Assembly (NCBI GenBank): GCA_016717165.1 | Contig: JADKGA010000002.1 | Location: 1,364,001-1,428,000, forward strand | Direction of reading: 5' to 3' | Source of the DNA: Candidatus Lutibacillus vidarii | Lineage (GTDB): Bacteria > Actinomycetota > Actinomycetes > Actinomycetales > Dermatophilaceae | DNA length: 64,000 nt | In this document: positions 63,242 through 64,000 of the stretch, one piece after another | Numbering within the stretch: position 1 is the first letter of the stretch | Layout: every line of letters starts with the position of its first letter | Notes under the pieces: model-generated | Database searches by the model: none | What the model was told of the DNA's origin: nothing | What the model saw: the letters and a program-made list of their open reading frames with translations, nothing else | Program-made: the position numbers and the translations under genes

Positions 63242-64000
63242 ATGATGCCTGACCCGGACCACTGTGACCTGCTCCTGCACCGGGCGGACCTTGTCGCCAC
63301 GGTCGACGGCGCGCGGACCGAGCTCCGCGGCGGTTGGGTGGCGGTCACCGGCGGCATGGTCACCGCGGTCGGTGGAGCCGGGGAGCCCCCGCCCCAGGCC
63401 GCCGAGGCGGTCGACGTCGGCGGCTGCCTGGTCACCCCCGGGCTGGTCAACACCCACCACCACCTCTACCAGAACCTCACCCGGGCCTACCCCGGGATGA
63501 CGGACAAGCCGCTCTTCGGGTGGCTGACCTCGCTGTACCCACTCTGGCGCGGGCTCGACGAGGAGTCGGTCTACGCGAGCACCTTCGTCGGGCTGGCTGA
63601 GCTGGCCCTCAGTGGCTGCACGACGAGCACCGACCATCTCTACGTCCACCCCCGCGGTGCCGGCGACCTCCTCGGCGCCTCGATCGTCGCGGCCCGCGAC
63701 CTCGGGATGCGCTTCCACCCCACCCGGGGGTCGATGAGCCGTAGCGCCAAGGACGGCGGGCTGCCGCCGGACGACGTGGTCGCCGATGACGACGAGATCC
63801 TCGCCGCGAGCGAGGAGGCCGTCTCCCGCCACCACGACCGCTCCCCCGGCGCCATGGTCCGCGTCGCCTTGGCGCCGTGCAGCCCGTTCAGCGTCACCGA
63901 ACGGCTCATGACTGCGACGGCCGAGCTTGCCGAGCGGCTCGACGTGCGCCTGCACACCCACTTCGCCGAGAACGCCGAGGACGACGCCTTCTCGCTCGCC
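63242..64000 (+). CDS. Amidohydrolase, 8-oxoguanine/guanine deaminase-like (3' end outside window)
   Basis: The first 253 residues are present and the frame is open at the window end. Metal ligands H72-H-H74 in N-T-H-H-H-L-Y-Q and the H-T-H-F-A-E-N block place it in the ATZ/TRZ-type deaminase branch. The N-T-H-H-H-L-Y-Q-N-L-T-R sequence resembles 8-oxoguanine deaminases; s-triazine hydrolases and guanine deaminase are alternatives. ATG 63242 starts nine bases after asd, so it may be co-transcribed. Confidence 0.8.
   Translation, partial: MMPDPDHCDLLLHRADLVATVDGARTELRGGWVAVTGGMVTAVGGAGEPPPQAAEAVDVGGCLVTPGLVNTHHHLYQNLTRAYPGMTDKPLFGWLTSLYPLWRGLDEESVYASTFVGLAELALSGCTTSTDHLYVHPRGAGDLLGASIVAARDLGMRFHPTRGSMSRSAKDGGLPPDDVVADDDEILAASEEAVSRHHDRSPGAMVRVALAPCSPFSVTERLMTATAELAERLDVRLHTHFAENAEDDAFSLA

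Overview
The window is very GC-rich and gene-dense, with overlapping ATGA/GTGA junctions, PIP synthase, SepH, DUF3000, DUF3710, DUF4193 and DUF5998 proteins. This marks it as chromosomal DNA of an actinobacterium. Base composition, the frequent word GGTATGCC and the gene set suggest a Micrococcales member, perhaps Intrasporangiaceae; the family is my inference, not something the sequence proves.

Layout. 1-4.7 kb: the conserved actinobacterial order thrS - HIT phosphorylase - pgsA (minus strand), broken between thrS and HIT by a truncated DUF559-type gene, three copies of a 50-bp hairpin repeat and a run of 75 G. 4.7-7.4 kb: MOSC protein, tRNA-Val(CAC) with a perfect palindromic terminator, a PGPGW membrane protein, and a pabB-pabC folate pair. 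7.4-16.8 kb: a molybdenum hydroxylase (form II CO-dehydrogenase-like) locus. coxS-L-M-G and mocA-moxR-coxE-xdhC form two minus-strand operons separated by a DMT exporter. 16.8-21.4 kb: CapA-like lipoprotein, K+ channel, then a PadR-DUF1048-ABC cassette bracketed by two diverged copies of the channel's 3' end plus hairpin repeat. 21.4-32 kb: tRNAs Val(GAC), Cys and Gly, YihY, two PPK2 kinases, a reductase, a hydrolase, a polymerase-ligase for end joining, msrB, and a DUF4349 lipoprotein. 31-36.5 kb: DUF3000, RNase D, and a two-gene beta-oxidation operon. 36.7-43.4 kb: an HTH-MurA fusion, dxs and aconitase. 43.4-52 kb: a block in the order known from Mycobacterium tuberculosis (Rv2689c to Rv2701c): RNA methyltransferase, APC permease, two TrkA proteins, DUF3159, OB-fold, DUF3710, dut, DUF4193, suhB. 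52-64 kb: sepH, tdk, a frameshifted phosphodiesterase-like gene, DUF5998, an acetyltransferase/acyl-CoA synthetase fusion, nitroreductase, parC, asd and an amidohydrolase cut by the window end.

How parts work together. The cox locus holds all three enzyme subunits plus cofactor cytidylation, insertion and membrane-docking factors, so it should make one complete molybdoenzyme. The active-site loop is AYRGAGR, so CO need not be the substrate. The TrkA pair and the divergent APC permease look like a potassium module.

Most unusual features. (1) A family of dispersed hairpins in which outer arms differ between types but an inner core around CGAAATGTCCGGTATGCCG is kept. (2) The duplicated channel tail bracketing the ABC cassette. 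(3) An approximately tenfold excess of the octamer GGTATGCC. (4) An HTH-MurA fusion with a perfect palindrome over its own promoter. (5) Many genes without Shine-Dalgarno sequences whose TANNNT box lies 6-8 bases before the start codon, suggesting widespread leaderless transcription.
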